The notes under the pieces are model-generated. The model had not been told where the DNA came from and ran no database searches. It saw only the letters and a list, made by a program, of their open reading frames with translations. From NCBI GenBank assembly GCA_046260155.1, contig JBJYXV010000045.1:62001-126000 (forward strand): a DNA stretch of 64,000 nt, given 5' to 3'. The DNA is from PFL25 sp046260155 (GTDB lineage Bacteria > Chloroflexota > Anaerolineae > Anaerolineales > UBA4823). How positions within the stretch are numbered: position 1 is the first letter of the stretch; each line of letters starts with the position of its first letter. Both the position numbers and the translations under genes were made by a program. Shown here one piece after another: positions 53,129 to 62,097 of the stretch.

Positions 53129-55744
53129 TCACACAGGTTTCTGTAAAGTGACCGTACCCTTGTCTCCATCAACCGTGACCACTTGCCCATCCTGGATGTA
53201 CTTGGTAGCAGTGTCGGTCCCTAATACCGCCGGAATCCCGTATTCTCTGGCTACGATCGATCCGTGGCTCAAAGGGCCTCCAATGTCCGTTACCACGGCA
53301 GCCGCCCGGGCAAAAAGCGGGGTCCAGGCCGGGGTAGTCATGGATGCAACCAGCACGCTGCCTGTCTCCATTTTTCCAAAATCCCCGGGACCGTGCAGTA
53401 CGCTGGCTGGGGCAGTGATCCTTCCAGGGCTTGCACCCACACCTTTGATGGAACCTGCCCCCTTGACCCTCGTCCTGCCCTCCTTCAGTGATAGCGGGTC
53501 GAAGCCAAATATCTTGAGCTGGGGAAGCATCCTGGGAGCAGCTACTTTTGCTGCGGATTCCCAAATCGATTTCCGCCTATCGACGACCGCGGATAGATCC
53601 CCCGGTGATTCACCTTGATCAAATAATTCAGCTGCACGGGTTGCCTCGCCTTTCTCCAGCCAGTAGATATCCTTGTCCTGGCGAATCAACCCCGCTGATG
53701 TCAGGCGCTTCCCTAGTTCAGTCAGCATTTGTCTTACTAATGGGTAGCTCAAGCCAACATCTGCCAGACCATCTTCTCGCAGAGGCGCGTAACGTTGCGC
53801 GCGTTCCAGATTTTTTTGAAATAACTTGAGTCGATATCCATGTGATCGATTCACCATTGACTCGACCGCCCGGTCGCGGCGTTCAGCGGTAGCTGCTTGG
53901 CGCGTGTAGGGGTTGGTTCCCTCTCCACTCAAGAACAGCTTCACTATTTCGAGCAGCGGCGTTGGCTCGTCAGCCGGGACAGGATTGCCAAAATCCAGGT
54001 TGTAAATCATGTGGCCAAACTTCCCCAGGTGCTCTTGAAAGCCTGACTGCCATCCCTGCCATGCGGCTTCGCTCACTCCATCAGGTGCCTGAACAGAATC
54101 GAGATCTGCTGCTAATTTTTCTACTGGAGTCCTGCTCAGGTATTCAGACAATGGTTTATTTTCCCGAGCCCACTCAGCGATATCATATAGAGATTTCTCC
54201 GCTTGAATCGGCAGGCTATCGAACCCCATCAGGTAGGTGGGGGCAGCAGGATCATGCTTGCCTCTGATCAATTTATAGATCAATGAAAACCAGGCTTCGG
54301 TGATCCAGGCAGCCGGGATGACGCCTGAGACAAGCGATCCGTATGCATCGATTGCTGCTTCTGTCAGCTGCTCAACCGCCGCAAGCAGCTCTGTTGAGGA
54401 TAGTTTTTCCCAATCGCTTGAAGACCAGTATTCAACCAGCTGGACATATTTCGGCCGTCCAATTTCTGTCCAGCGTTCTACAGCTCCATTGAACATCCGC
54501 TGCATGATCCCTGGAGTATCCAGGATGATCTTCAGGATGGGAACAAATCTTACTGAGCCATTGTAATAAGCATATTCATTCACTGCAATGATCAGCTCAC
54601 CTGGCATCACGTCTTGATTGCCGAGGAACCCGGTCAATAACTTCCCCATGCTTCGGTTGACAGCATCCAGGCCCAATGTCTTGAACAATGGTGTCAGGGG
54701 GTCAGTCATCAGCTCCACAATATTGTTTCTCATCGCTGCGTAAACCCCATCTGGTAGCTGCCACTTATCACCGGTTACTGGTTTCGGAACCGGCAGGGCG
54801 GTTATCGGGCGGGCTTGGAGGATGAAAAACTGCCGCTCAGTAAATGCCCACTCGATATCCACTGGCATCTGGTACAGGGTTTCTATATCCTTACCCAGAT
54901 TGACGAGCTCGCTTGTTTGTTTTTTATCCAGCACAGGCATCTTGCGTTGATCAACGGGAACCGGGATTTCCTGAGTCCCGCCATCTACCCGCACAGTCTG
55001 GACGAGCTTCTCGCCGATCTCATAGCTGAGCAGCTTGGCAGTCGGTTTCTCGACAGTAATCGTGTCGGGAGTAACCATGCCCCCCACAATTGCTTCTCCC
55101 AAACCCCAGCTTCCATTGATCAGGATTTGATCTCGATCTCCATTCAAAGGATTGGCGGTGAACATGATTCCTGAGGTCTCAGCCGGTACCAGCAGCTGCA
55201 CAACTACCGCCAATGCAATATCCTCCGGGGAGATACCCTGCCGCATCCGGTAGCTGATCGCGCGCGCTGTCCAGAGACTGCACCAGCAGCTTCGCATCGC
55301 ATCCAGCAAAGCACCTTCTGAATTGACATTCAGAATTGTAGTCTGCTGCCCGGCGAAGGATGCTTCCGGTAAGTCTTCAGCAGTTGCTGAAGAACGTACC
55401 GCCACAGCCGGAAGAGTTCCAGGTAAATCTTGATAAGCAACTTTCACCGCACGGATGATTTCGCCAGGAATCTCTCCATGCTCAAACCGGGCCATTATTT
55501 CTTGCGATGCAGACGATAAACTCTCCGCATCAGAGGCATCCACAACATTCCCTGCCGATTCTAATATGCTGGTGATCAATCCATTTGATTCAACAAATAA
55601 TCGGTAGGCATCCGTGGTTATAACGAAACCTCCCGGGACTGGAAAACCTGCATTTGCCAATTTTGACAGAGAAGCCCCTTTCCCTCCAACCATGTTCAAA
55701 GTAGCCTGTGGATCCTGTAAACTGAGAATTAATTCAGTATTCAT
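53129..55744 (-). CDS. Rifampicin-phosphotransferase-like PEP-synthase-family enzyme
   Basis: An 871-residue phosphotransferase. The N-terminal ATP-grasp (PPDK_N) covers about 15-315 (VGGKGASLSKLANAGFPVPGGF, NGSWGLGEAIVGGMVTPD, EWAFTERQFFILQARPI). A helical middle part follows (about 330-770). The phosphohistidine domain is last (GGPLSHGSIVAREYGIPAV, His827). True PEP synthases place the His domain in the middle and end in a TIM barrel that binds pyruvate. That barrel is absent here, so the order and length match rifampicin phosphotransferases. The substrate is unproven. It sits with an ABC exporter and a LuxR-type regulator. AGGAG lies 6 bp upstream. Confidence 0.8.
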   Translation of the reverse strand: MNTELILSLQDPQATLNMVGGKGASLSKLANAGFPVPGGFVITTDAYRLFVESNGLITSILESAGNVVDASDAESLSSASQEIMARFEHGEIPGEIIRAVKVAYQDLPGTLPAVAVRSSATAEDLPEASFAGQQTTILNVNSEGALLDAMRSCWCSLWTARAISYRMRQGISPEDIALAVVVQLLVPAETSGIMFTANPLNGDRDQILINGSWGLGEAIVGGMVTPDTITVEKPTAKLLSYEIGEKLVQTVRVDGGTQEIPVPVDQRKMPVLDKKQTSELVNLGKDIETLYQMPVDIEWAFTERQFFILQARPITALPVPKPVTGDKWQLPDGVYAAMRNNIVELMTDPLTPLFKTLGLDAVNRSMGKLLTGFLGNQDVMPGELIIAVNEYAYYNGSVRFVPILKIILDTPGIMQRMFNGAVERWTEIGRPKYVQLVEYWSSSDWEKLSSTELLAAVEQLTEAAIDAYGSLVSGVIPAAWITEAWFSLIYKLIRGKHDPAAPTYLMGFDSLPIQAEKSLYDIAEWARENKPLSEYLSRTPVEKLAADLDSVQAPDGVSEAAWQGWQSGFQEHLGKFGHMIYNLDFGNPVPADEPTPLLEIVKLFLSGEGTNPYTRQAATAERRDRAVESMVNRSHGYRLKLFQKNLERAQRYAPLREDGLADVGLSYPLVRQMLTELGKRLTSAGLIRQDKDIYWLEKGEATRAAELFDQGESPGDLSAVVDRRKSIWESAAKVAAPRMLPQLKIFGFDPLSLKEGRTRVKGAGSIKGVGASPGRITAPASVLHGPGDFGKMETGSVLVASMTTPAWTPLFARAAAVVTDIGGPLSHGSIVAREYGIPAVLGTDTATKYIQDGQVVTVDGDKGTVTLQKPV

Positions 55745-55753
55745 CGATTGCTC

Positions 55754-56029
55754 CTAATTATCCTGGTGAAGCTTGTTCAGGGAAATCAATTCCAGGTTTA
55801 AATCCCAGATTCGATTTAATAAGCCCCGCAGCCCAGCCTGATCCGGGACTTCACTGAGTAATATAGTCCGGCTGCTATTCATCTCCGGTGCAATCCTTTC
55901 TATTTCCACCTTCCCCAACCAATCAGACCAGGATTCCTGCAGCTCTCCACGAACCACAATCCTGTAGAGACTGGTTTTTTCTGCTTCTTTGGTGAAGCTC
56001 AGCTCGTCACCTGACATCCCTAACTCCAT
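55754..56029 (-). CDS. Small protein of unknown function upstream of the Rph-like gene
   Basis: A 91-residue protein with YRIVVRGELQESWSDWLGKVEIERI followed by a C-terminal helix (LRGLLNRIWDLNLELISLN). This pattern, a short RVxG..xxxWSDWF segment and an RDL-type ending, recurs in small uncharacterised bacterial proteins, but I know of no assigned function. I chose ATG 56029, with AGGA 7 bp upstream; ATG 56017 is an alternative. It begins the operon with the Rph-like enzyme 9 bp later, and the family often looks like a ligand-binding or regulatory adaptor, which is inference only. Confidence 0.7.
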   Translation of the reverse strand: MELGMSGDELSFTKEAEKTSLYRIVVRGELQESWSDWLGKVEIERIAPEMNSSRTILLSEVPDQAGLRGLLNRIWDLNLELISLNKLHQDN

Positions 56030-56064
56030 GGCTAGATCCTGTGTCTTATACCTGCATATAAGAT

Positions 56065-56132
56065 ATACCAATTAAGGTATGCTTGTGACCAGCCAAAAGT
56101 ACTGTTTGAGTACTATCTTGTCGAATACAAGA
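56065..56132. promoter_or_regulatory. Three clustered dyads upstream of the Rph-like operon
   Basis: Three inverted repeats lie in 68 bp between the LuxR-type gene and the operon: ATACC-N6-GGTAT (56065-56080), AGTACT-N5-AGTACT (56098-56114) and TCTTGT-N5-ACAAGA (56116-56132). The last two share 6-5-6 geometry and start 18 bp apart. LuxR-type HTH dimers bind dyads of this size, so these are operator candidates. Confidence 0.6.
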
Positions 56133-56190
56133 GAACGATGATCATTTCCCCCCAAACCAGATACTTACAATTTATCGTCAGCCATTCGCT

Positions 56191-58863
56191 TCACGTAATG
56201 ATCCCCAATTCCCTCGCTCTGGCAACGGACTGCACACGCGAACGAACGTTCAATTTCCCGTAAATGTTGCTCGTGTGACCTTTCACCGTGCTCAATGAAA
56301 TATGCAGCAAGCCGGCAATTTCCCGGTTGGATTTCCCATCCGCAATTAATTCAAGCACTTCAATTTCCCGGCTGCTCAATGGTTCGACCAGCCCGGTTTG
56401 ATCATTTCCCAATCTCCCTGCTTCAATCCTTTTTGCTTCAGAGGAATATTCTGCTAGGAGTTTTCCAATATAGCCAGTATGGTGACCTTTCTCAGCTGCT
56501 TCATAGAGCAGGTGTGCCATGGGCTCACCTTCATCCAGGAAAGTGCGGATGAAAGATTCTTCTTCACCGAGGTCAAGTGCCTGGTTAAGTGTATCTATCG
56601 CTTTTTCTTTTTCTCCCAGAAATTGGTGTAAAACAGCCTGAAGAGCTAAAACCCTGATCACGCTCCTCAGTCGATGATTTTTATTTACCGTTTGCAGGAG
56701 CGGTATGGTAGCTTGCATGGCAGACAAGTAATCCCCGCGGGACATGTACACCCGGGTAAGAGTCTGGGTGTGAATTTCCCATACTGGATCAAACCGCTCG
56801 GAGGCACCCCGCGAACTGACGAGCGATGCTAACTGCTTTTCTGTTACCCAATTCTCCGCCCGCTGCAGTTCGCCCATCCGCAGCCACAGTTGGGCCTGGT
56901 AAGATTCAACCAGCTCATCATCCATCTGGGAAGCCTGGAATTTGTGAGCTAGATCGCCCGCCAGGTCAATAATTTCCTGGGCGGCAGCAAAATCAGCCTG
57001 GATTTCTTTGATGCGAGCCAGGGATACATAAGAGATGATCGATCCGAGTTCACCATAGATTTGAAAAAGCTGCAGGCCTTCTTCAAGGTAAGCTTGAGCG
57101 CCAGCAAGATCATTCCATTCCCTGGCGATCTCTCCCAATCCCAGGAGTGCCTTCCCTGCGATTGGTAAACGTCTTCCGTGTTGGTCGGTGGCAAGCTCCA
57201 GGGCTTTTTCGTTTGCCTCCCAGGCACGTCGCAGTTGACCCTGCAGCATCCAGATGCCCGCCATGTTGCACAGCCCGCCCACTGTGATCATCAGGTTTCC
57301 TTCACGCTGACCGATCTCCACCGCCCGGGAAAAATTATCGACCGCGCTGCTAAAATCCCCCTTCATCAAGTACACCATCCCCAGGTTATCCGCTATCAGG
57401 CTGCGGGTGAACAAATCATCCTCTCGGATCAACGCCAACGACTGTTGGGAGAATCGTCTGCTTTCTTCCGGTCGCCCATCTATAGAAGCCATAAGAGCGC
57501 GTACAGCGCATGCGGAACCCAGGTATTGGTCCGGAACTGATCGATCTTCGATCATCCGTAAACGCGCTTCCACCTGATCCAGTGGTCCCCCACGCAGCAT
57601 CAATGCCCAGGCCTGGGTTATGCATAACGCCGGGTTCCGGTCGACCAGATCAGCAGAGAGAGCCTCTATCCAGCGAATCAATGAGCTGGTTTCGCTGCGC
57701 CTGAGCTTCTCAATGGCAATACTTTCGATCAATTTACTTGCCCGGTTTTGATCTCCCGCAGCCAAAGCATGATCGATGGCTTCATCTTTCAAACCCTGAT
57801 TTTCATACCAGGTGCTGGCTCTTTGATGAAGCTCAGCTGCCATGCCAGGTACTTCATTGTTAAGCGTCTTGAGCAGGAATTCCTTAAACAACCTGTGATA
57901 CTTGTACCAGGTGTGATCTTGATCCAGGGCTTGGATAAATAAGTGATTCTCCTCCAGGTGCTCGAGGATTTCCCGGCAGTTTGGGAGCAGGGTGACTGTT
58001 TCACACAGCAGCGCAGTCATCCTTTCCAGGATCGAAGTTTGCAGCAGGAATTTTCGCACCTGCTCTTCCTGCTTATCCAGGACTTCCTGGCCGAGATAAT
58101 CCAGGATAAAGCGATTGCTGCCAGCGAAGTCTTCAATAAATCTCTCCTTGTTAGGCTGTTCCTGGAGGGAAATAGCGGCCAATTGTAATCCAGCAGCCCA
58201 ACCTTCAGTTCTTCCCTCCAATGCTTCGACCTGCTGCCTGTCAAGGTTCAGTTTCATAACCTGGTTCAGGAACATGTCTGCTTCATCAATCCGAAATCGA
58301 AGATCTTTCTCCCTTATTTCTGTGAGCTGGTCACGCCCCCTCAGGCGAGAGAGGGGCAGTGGCGGATCAGCCCGGGTAGAGATCATCAAATGCATTTGGG
58401 CGGGTTGGTGCTCGACCAGATATGTCATCGCCCGGTGTATTTCATGCGAAAATATCAGCTGGTAATCATCCAGGATGGCGACAAACGGGGGGAATTCAGC
58501 ATTAATTTCATTGATCATCTTCGCCAGGAGTGTCTCCAGTGGCGCTGGTCTTGGAGTTTCAAGTAGTGGATACAAAGCTGTTGCCAAACCTTCGTGAATC
58601 GTATCCAGGGAGGCGATGAAGTAGGACATGAAACGGTGACTGTCATCATCTTCGCTATCGATTGAAAACCATGCAACCCGGCGTTCGCATTTGGCAGCAA
58701 ATTCACTCAGCAGGGTAGTTTTCCCGAATCCTGCCGGGCAGGAGATCAGAGTCAGGTTGCGTTTCAAACCTTCCGTTAGGCGTAGCTGAAGTTGTGGGCG
58801 TAAAACCCGGTTATCACGGAACGGGGGTATTTTTGTCTTCGTCACCACCAGCGGCACAGCCAT
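56191..58863 (-). CDS. MalT-like (LAL) ATP-dependent LuxR-family regulator
   Basis: An 890-residue transcription activator candidate. An NTPase domain opens the protein with Walker A CPAGFGKTTLL (about 42-52) and a Walker-B-like VAILDDYQLI (about 127-136). A long middle part is TPR-like helices (about 390-800). The C-terminal LuxR HTH (about 825-888: LSSREIEVLELIADGKSNREIAGLLHIS) binds DNA. Such proteins multimerise on ATP and an inducer. It sits upstream of the small protein/Rph-like/ABC operon on the same strand and is the natural candidate regulator of the dyads in between. Confidence 0.9.
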   Translation of the reverse strand: MAVPLVVTKTKIPPFRDNRVLRPQLQLRLTEGLKRNLTLISCPAGFGKTTLLSEFAAKCERRVAWFSIDSEDDDSHRFMSYFIASLDTIHEGLATALYPLLETPRPAPLETLLAKMINEINAEFPPFVAILDDYQLIFSHEIHRAMTYLVEHQPAQMHLMISTRADPPLPLSRLRGRDQLTEIREKDLRFRIDEADMFLNQVMKLNLDRQQVEALEGRTEGWAAGLQLAAISLQEQPNKERFIEDFAGSNRFILDYLGQEVLDKQEEQVRKFLLQTSILERMTALLCETVTLLPNCREILEHLEENHLFIQALDQDHTWYKYHRLFKEFLLKTLNNEVPGMAAELHQRASTWYENQGLKDEAIDHALAAGDQNRASKLIESIAIEKLRRSETSSLIRWIEALSADLVDRNPALCITQAWALMLRGGPLDQVEARLRMIEDRSVPDQYLGSACAVRALMASIDGRPEESRRFSQQSLALIREDDLFTRSLIADNLGMVYLMKGDFSSAVDNFSRAVEIGQREGNLMITVGGLCNMAGIWMLQGQLRRAWEANEKALELATDQHGRRLPIAGKALLGLGEIAREWNDLAGAQAYLEEGLQLFQIYGELGSIISYVSLARIKEIQADFAAAQEIIDLAGDLAHKFQASQMDDELVESYQAQLWLRMGELQRAENWVTEKQLASLVSSRGASERFDPVWEIHTQTLTRVYMSRGDYLSAMQATIPLLQTVNKNHRLRSVIRVLALQAVLHQFLGEKEKAIDTLNQALDLGEEESFIRTFLDEGEPMAHLLYEAAEKGHHTGYIGKLLAEYSSEAKRIEAGRLGNDQTGLVEPLSSREIEVLELIADGKSNREIAGLLHISLSTVKGHTSNIYGKLNVRSRVQSVARARELGIIT

Positions 58864-58940
58864 CGATTGTTTCTTACCTCAACTACCAGTCTAGCATAAA
58901 AATTTTCCGCTGAGACCTGCCTGGGGAAATTCCCGGGTTA

Positions 58941-58974
58941 AACAAAAACACCCCGCCTGAAAGTCATCGGGGTG
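58941..58974 (-). terminator. Terminator of tRNA-Arg
   Basis: On the minus strand CACCCCG (58968-58974) pairs with CGGGGTG (58949-58955) around a 12-base loop, followed by TTTTTGTT. It lies 4 bp past the tRNA's CCA end. Confidence 0.85.
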
Positions 58975-58978
58975 ATCT

Positions 58979-59054
58979 TGGCGCCCTCGGTGCGATTCGA
59001 ACGCACGGCCCTTTGCTCCGCAAGCAAATGCTCTATCCACTGAGCTACGAGGGC
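58979..59054 (-). tRNA. tRNA-Arg, anticodon GCG, CCA encoded
   Basis: On the minus strand a complete 76-base cloverleaf folds: acceptor GCCCTCG/CGAGGGC, D stem GCTC/GAGC with GGATA (A20 fits Arg identity), anticodon stem TTTGC/GCAAA with loop TTGCGGA, T stem GTGCG/CGCAC with TTCGAAT. Anticodon GCG (59019-59021) reads CGC. The discriminator is G and CCA is genomically encoded. Most bacteria read CGN with an ACG (inosine) tRNA, so G34 is noteworthy. Confidence 0.93.
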
Positions 59055-59367
59055 TAGTGTGGCTATTCTAATATATTTGCAATGGGTGGTCAACCCAGCT
59101 GGGTACTCATTGGAAAAACACGATTTCCAGATGTAATTAATTGCAAAATTCGAATTTGAGGATTTATTGACAGGCATAATTTCGCCGATCCAATTGCTTG
59201 ACTCGATGCAAAAATGATAAACTATAGGATAACTTTTTCTGATTTGGTTTCATTGCGATTTGCATAATCCAAGTAAAGACAGATTGACAAGGCAATCTCA
59301 TTCCAGGATGATGATCGCTTTTTGAAATTATCCAATCATATTACAAAACTGGAATGGAGAATTCGAT

Positions 59368-60234
59368 ATGCAAATCGTTACTGACAGCGGGGCTGATCTC
59401 AGTCTTTCGAAACAGGAACAGCAGGATCTTAACATCCACGTCGTTCCCCTGAGTGTTTCCTTAGATAACGTGACCTATCGAGAAGGCGTCGATATCGAAC
59501 CCGCTGATTTTTACCAACTCCTGGCGAACACTGAAAGCATGCCAACCACGTCGCAGCCATCCTCTGGTGAATTTGCAGAAATATATCGTAAAATCATGCA
59601 AACTGACCCGGACATTCTTTCGATCCATATCTCATCAGGATTGAGCGGCACCTATAATTCCGCGTTGGCAGCTTCAAAGATGGTCCCGGAAGCAAATATC
59701 GCTGTCCTGGATACCAAGACTTTATCAGCTGCTGCCGGGTGGCAGGTCGAGGCAGCTGCCCGGGCAATCCAAAAAGGCTGGCCATTCGATCGGATCAAAT
59801 CCCTGCTGGAGCGTATCAGCTCAGCCAGCGACAGTATCTATACGCTCAATGAATTAAAATACCTGATTCATGGTGGGCGGATCAGCCATATGAAGGGATT
59901 AATCGCCTCCATCCTGAACGTCAAACCATTGATTGGCGTTGAAACGGAAGGGGGAACCTATGTTCAATTGGGGCAGTCACGCACCTTCAAACGGGCTGTG
60001 GAAGGCCTAGTCAACATTATCAGTGCGCGACATTCTCCGGGTTCAGCACTGCGGGTCCAGGTCCTGCATGCCTTCAACTTCGAAGGGGCAGCCTTGCTGA
60101 AAGAACTGATCAATAAAACCTTTTCCTGCACCTGGCTTCCAGAAGGCCATCTATCACTGGTGTTGGGAGCACATACAGGACCCAGCATGATCGGCGCGGC
60201 GTATGCCCTTCAAGCAGATTACCCCGAGATTTGA
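59368..60234 (+). CDS. DegV-family fatty-acid-binding protein
   Basis: A 288-residue cytoplasmic protein of the DegV/FakB group. It opens with IVTDSGADLS, followed by TSQPSSGEFAEIY, SIHISSGLSGTYNSA and LDTKTLSAAAGWQV, and has the DegV core and C-terminal HTGPSMIGAAY. Members bind fatty acyl chains; FakB partners hand them to a FakA kinase. No fakA is in the window. GGAGA lies upstream of the start. Confidence 0.9.
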   Translation: MQIVTDSGADLSLSKQEQQDLNIHVVPLSVSLDNVTYREGVDIEPADFYQLLANTESMPTTSQPSSGEFAEIYRKIMQTDPDILSIHISSGLSGTYNSALAASKMVPEANIAVLDTKTLSAAAGWQVEAAARAIQKGWPFDRIKSLLERISSASDSIYTLNELKYLIHGGRISHMKGLIASILNVKPLIGVETEGGTYVQLGQSRTFKRAVEGLVNIISARHSPGSALRVQVLHAFNFEGAALLKELINKTFSCTWLPEGHLSLVLGAHTGPSMIGAAYALQADYPEI

Positions 60235-60295
60235 TCACCTTAACGGTATGCCCGATACTAGCGTGTATTCAGTAATCGGGCCTCTCTTTCCAGCT

Positions 60296-60326
60296 ACAAA
60301 AACAACCCAATCGTTGATTGGGTTGT
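60296..60326 (-). terminator. Terminator of the cNMP-binding/FAD operon
   Basis: On the minus strand ACAACCCAATC and GATTGGGTTGT form an 11-bp stem around 3 bases (60302-60326), followed by TTTTGT. It lies 21 bp past the cNMP-binding gene's stop and 61 bp past the DegV stop, so it may also stop the convergent transcript. Confidence 0.82.
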
Positions 60327-60347
60327 GATTAATCATTCAGAATTGAT

Positions 60348-60722
60348 TTATTTTGCATTTTGCAAGCGAGCTACTTCATCACCAAGTTCCCGGATGCGTC
60401 GGGACATGGTTTCCACCAATCGGAAGGCCAGCGAAGGGTCTTCATGCACCCGGCGCATAAAATTTTTCTTGTCGACCGTGAGCACGCGCGCCTCCCCCAG
60501 GGCTCGCACTGTTGCAGAGCGAACATCCCGGTCGAAGATCGCCATCTCGCCAAAGAATTCTCCCTCTCCACGTACACCGAGGCGGATCTCTTTGCCTTCA
60601 TCCCCGCGAATAAAAACCTCCACCTCTCCTTCCTGGATCACATACATGCATTTCCCTTCTTCTCCTTCGCAGATGATCACTTCCCCATCCTTGTAAACCT
60701 TGCCCAATTCACCACTCGCCAT
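60348..60722 (-). CDS. Standalone cyclic-nucleotide-binding domain protein
   Basis: A 124-residue protein consisting of one cNMP-binding beta-roll (GEVIICEGEEGKCMYVIQEGEVEVFI, GEGEFFGEMAIFDRDVRSATVRAL) and a short C-helix. The phosphate-binding cassette is intact (GEMAIFDRDVRSATV). It has no DNA-binding HTH, so it is not a Crp-type regulator. It lies 46 bp behind the FAD oxidoreductase gene and probably acts as a cAMP-responsive partner. GGAGG lies 5 bp upstream of the start. Confidence 0.9.
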   Translation of the reverse strand: MASGELGKVYKDGEVIICEGEEGKCMYVIQEGEVEVFIRGDEGKEIRLGVRGEGEFFGEMAIFDRDVRSATVRALGEARVLTVDKKNFMRRVHEDPSLAFRLVETMSRRIRELGDEVARLQNAK

Positions 60723-60768
60723 GCCTGCCTCCTCTTATCGAGTTCCCGAAAATTCGTCCAAGCAGCAT

Positions 60769-62097
60769 TTATCGCCCAGTGACGGAGATCGCCAAATCAC
60801 CAACCAACCGAGCAAGAAAGGCTGGATTCAGGGTGCGCACAAAAATCTCCCGGTATGGAGCACTGCCAGTGAACATATCCCATAATACCATGCTCATGCG
60901 TTTCTTTGATCCTCTATCGGTTTGCTCATCAGCAGTCATCCTTAACACAGCCCGGCGAGCAATTTTCTGGCCCTGGATCACGCGGGTCACCAGGAACATC
61001 ACCTGGCCGATCATATTATCTGTCTCAATTTTCCGGCAGGCTGGCCAGTAATGCTCCTTGAAGTCCTTTGCCGAGATGCCCTGCAGCACGGCAGTGGTAG
61101 CTGCAGATTTCGCGGTGCGGTAGGCCGCTCCAATGCCATCCTTGTATAAACGGGTGACACCGCTGTCCCCGATAAATACAATCCGATCGTCGAAAGGCTG
61201 CGCAGCTCCAGAAATGTTAATCCGCGGTGAACAGTTGCAGGACCTGGCATCAAAATCCCAGGCTGGTGGAAAGACACCGCGCACCTCTTGTGAAGACATA
61301 AAATTCTCGATCAATTCCTTATCAATGTCTTCTCCCAGCAGGCAGACTGATACATAATCTCCTTTGGGGATGATCGCTGCAAATTCCAGCCGTGGGATAT
61401 CCAGCAGGAAGACGTGCATCGACGAACCAAGCACTTCTTGAATTTGATCTTCGCCAAGGTAATATTCCTGGATGAAGGTCTTGGTTGTCTTGGGAAGCTG
61501 GTAATCAAAATTAAGATTATTAAATAGTTTGCGTGAGGCCGAGTTTACCCCCACTGAAATGGTCACCAGGTCATAGGTTTGGGGATCACCCTTGCGAGTC
61601 TTCACCTGCGGTTTACCCTGCTCCCAGAGCAGTTCATCCACTCTTTCGTTGATCACCTGAGCCCCGCGTTCAATAGCCAGGTTCTGTAAGAAACCATCAA
61701 AACTGCCCCACTTAATTTCCTTCAGGTCCCGCGGGCCAGGTCCACGGTATACCGCGCCGATCCGTTTTTCCTGCAGCGGTGTTTCAATGCGTACGCTGCC
61801 AACATCCATGTGCAGCATATAAGAATCAATGCCTCGCTGTACGACCGTTGGAGGCAGGTTGATGCCTTCCGCAGCTAAATTCTGAACCAGGGACTCGGAG
61901 ATGATGCCCCCGCACATGTTGCAGCCCAATGGGCCCGGCTTAGTGTAATCGCGTGGTTCATAAATGTCCACTCCGATATCCATTCCCATGCGCTCTGCCA
62001 GGTCAAGGAGAAAAATTGAGAAGAAAGATCCGGCTGGGCCTCCCCCGATTACTCCCACCCGTGAGCCGTCATCCAGTTGGTATCCATTATCTACCAT
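60769..62097 (-). CDS. FAD-dependent oxidoreductase, geranylgeranyl-reductase-like
   Basis: A 442-residue flavoprotein. The dinucleotide-binding site is VGVIGGGPAGSFFS (about 14-27). GDSGVTRLYKDGIGAAYRTAKSAA (about 315-338) is the second FAD motif. Two Cys pairs stand out: LGCNMCGGII (about 57-66) and SCNCSPRI (about 296-303), the first resembling motifs in GG-reductase relatives. The substrate could be an isoprenoid or a quinone-type lipid; I cannot decide. GAGGGG lies upstream of ATG. The next gene is the standalone cNMP protein. Confidence 0.8.
   Translation of the reverse strand: MVDNGYQLDDGSRVGVIGGGPAGSFFSIFLLDLAERMGMDIGVDIYEPRDYTKPGPLGCNMCGGIISESLVQNLAAEGINLPPTVVQRGIDSYMLHMDVGSVRIETPLQEKRIGAVYRGPGPRDLKEIKWGSFDGFLQNLAIERGAQVINERVDELLWEQGKPQVKTRKGDPQTYDLVTISVGVNSASRKLFNNLNFDYQLPKTTKTFIQEYYLGEDQIQEVLGSSMHVFLLDIPRLEFAAIIPKGDYVSVCLLGEDIDKELIENFMSSQEVRGVFPPAWDFDARSCNCSPRINISGAAQPFDDRIVFIGDSGVTRLYKDGIGAAYRTAKSAATTAVLQGISAKDFKEHYWPACRKIETDNMIGQVMFLVTRVIQGQKIARRAVLRMTADEQTDRGSKKRMSMVLWDMFTGSAPYREIFVRTLNPAFLARLVGDLAISVTGR

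Noticed and set aside
53129..55744. Phosphoenolpyruvate synthase (ppsA) label
   Set aside because: The C-terminal pyruvate-binding barrel is missing and the His domain is last.
59209..59245. Promoter before the DegV gene (TTGACT with a TATAGG)
   Set aside because: The spacer is 19 bp and the -10 is poor, so I did not list it.
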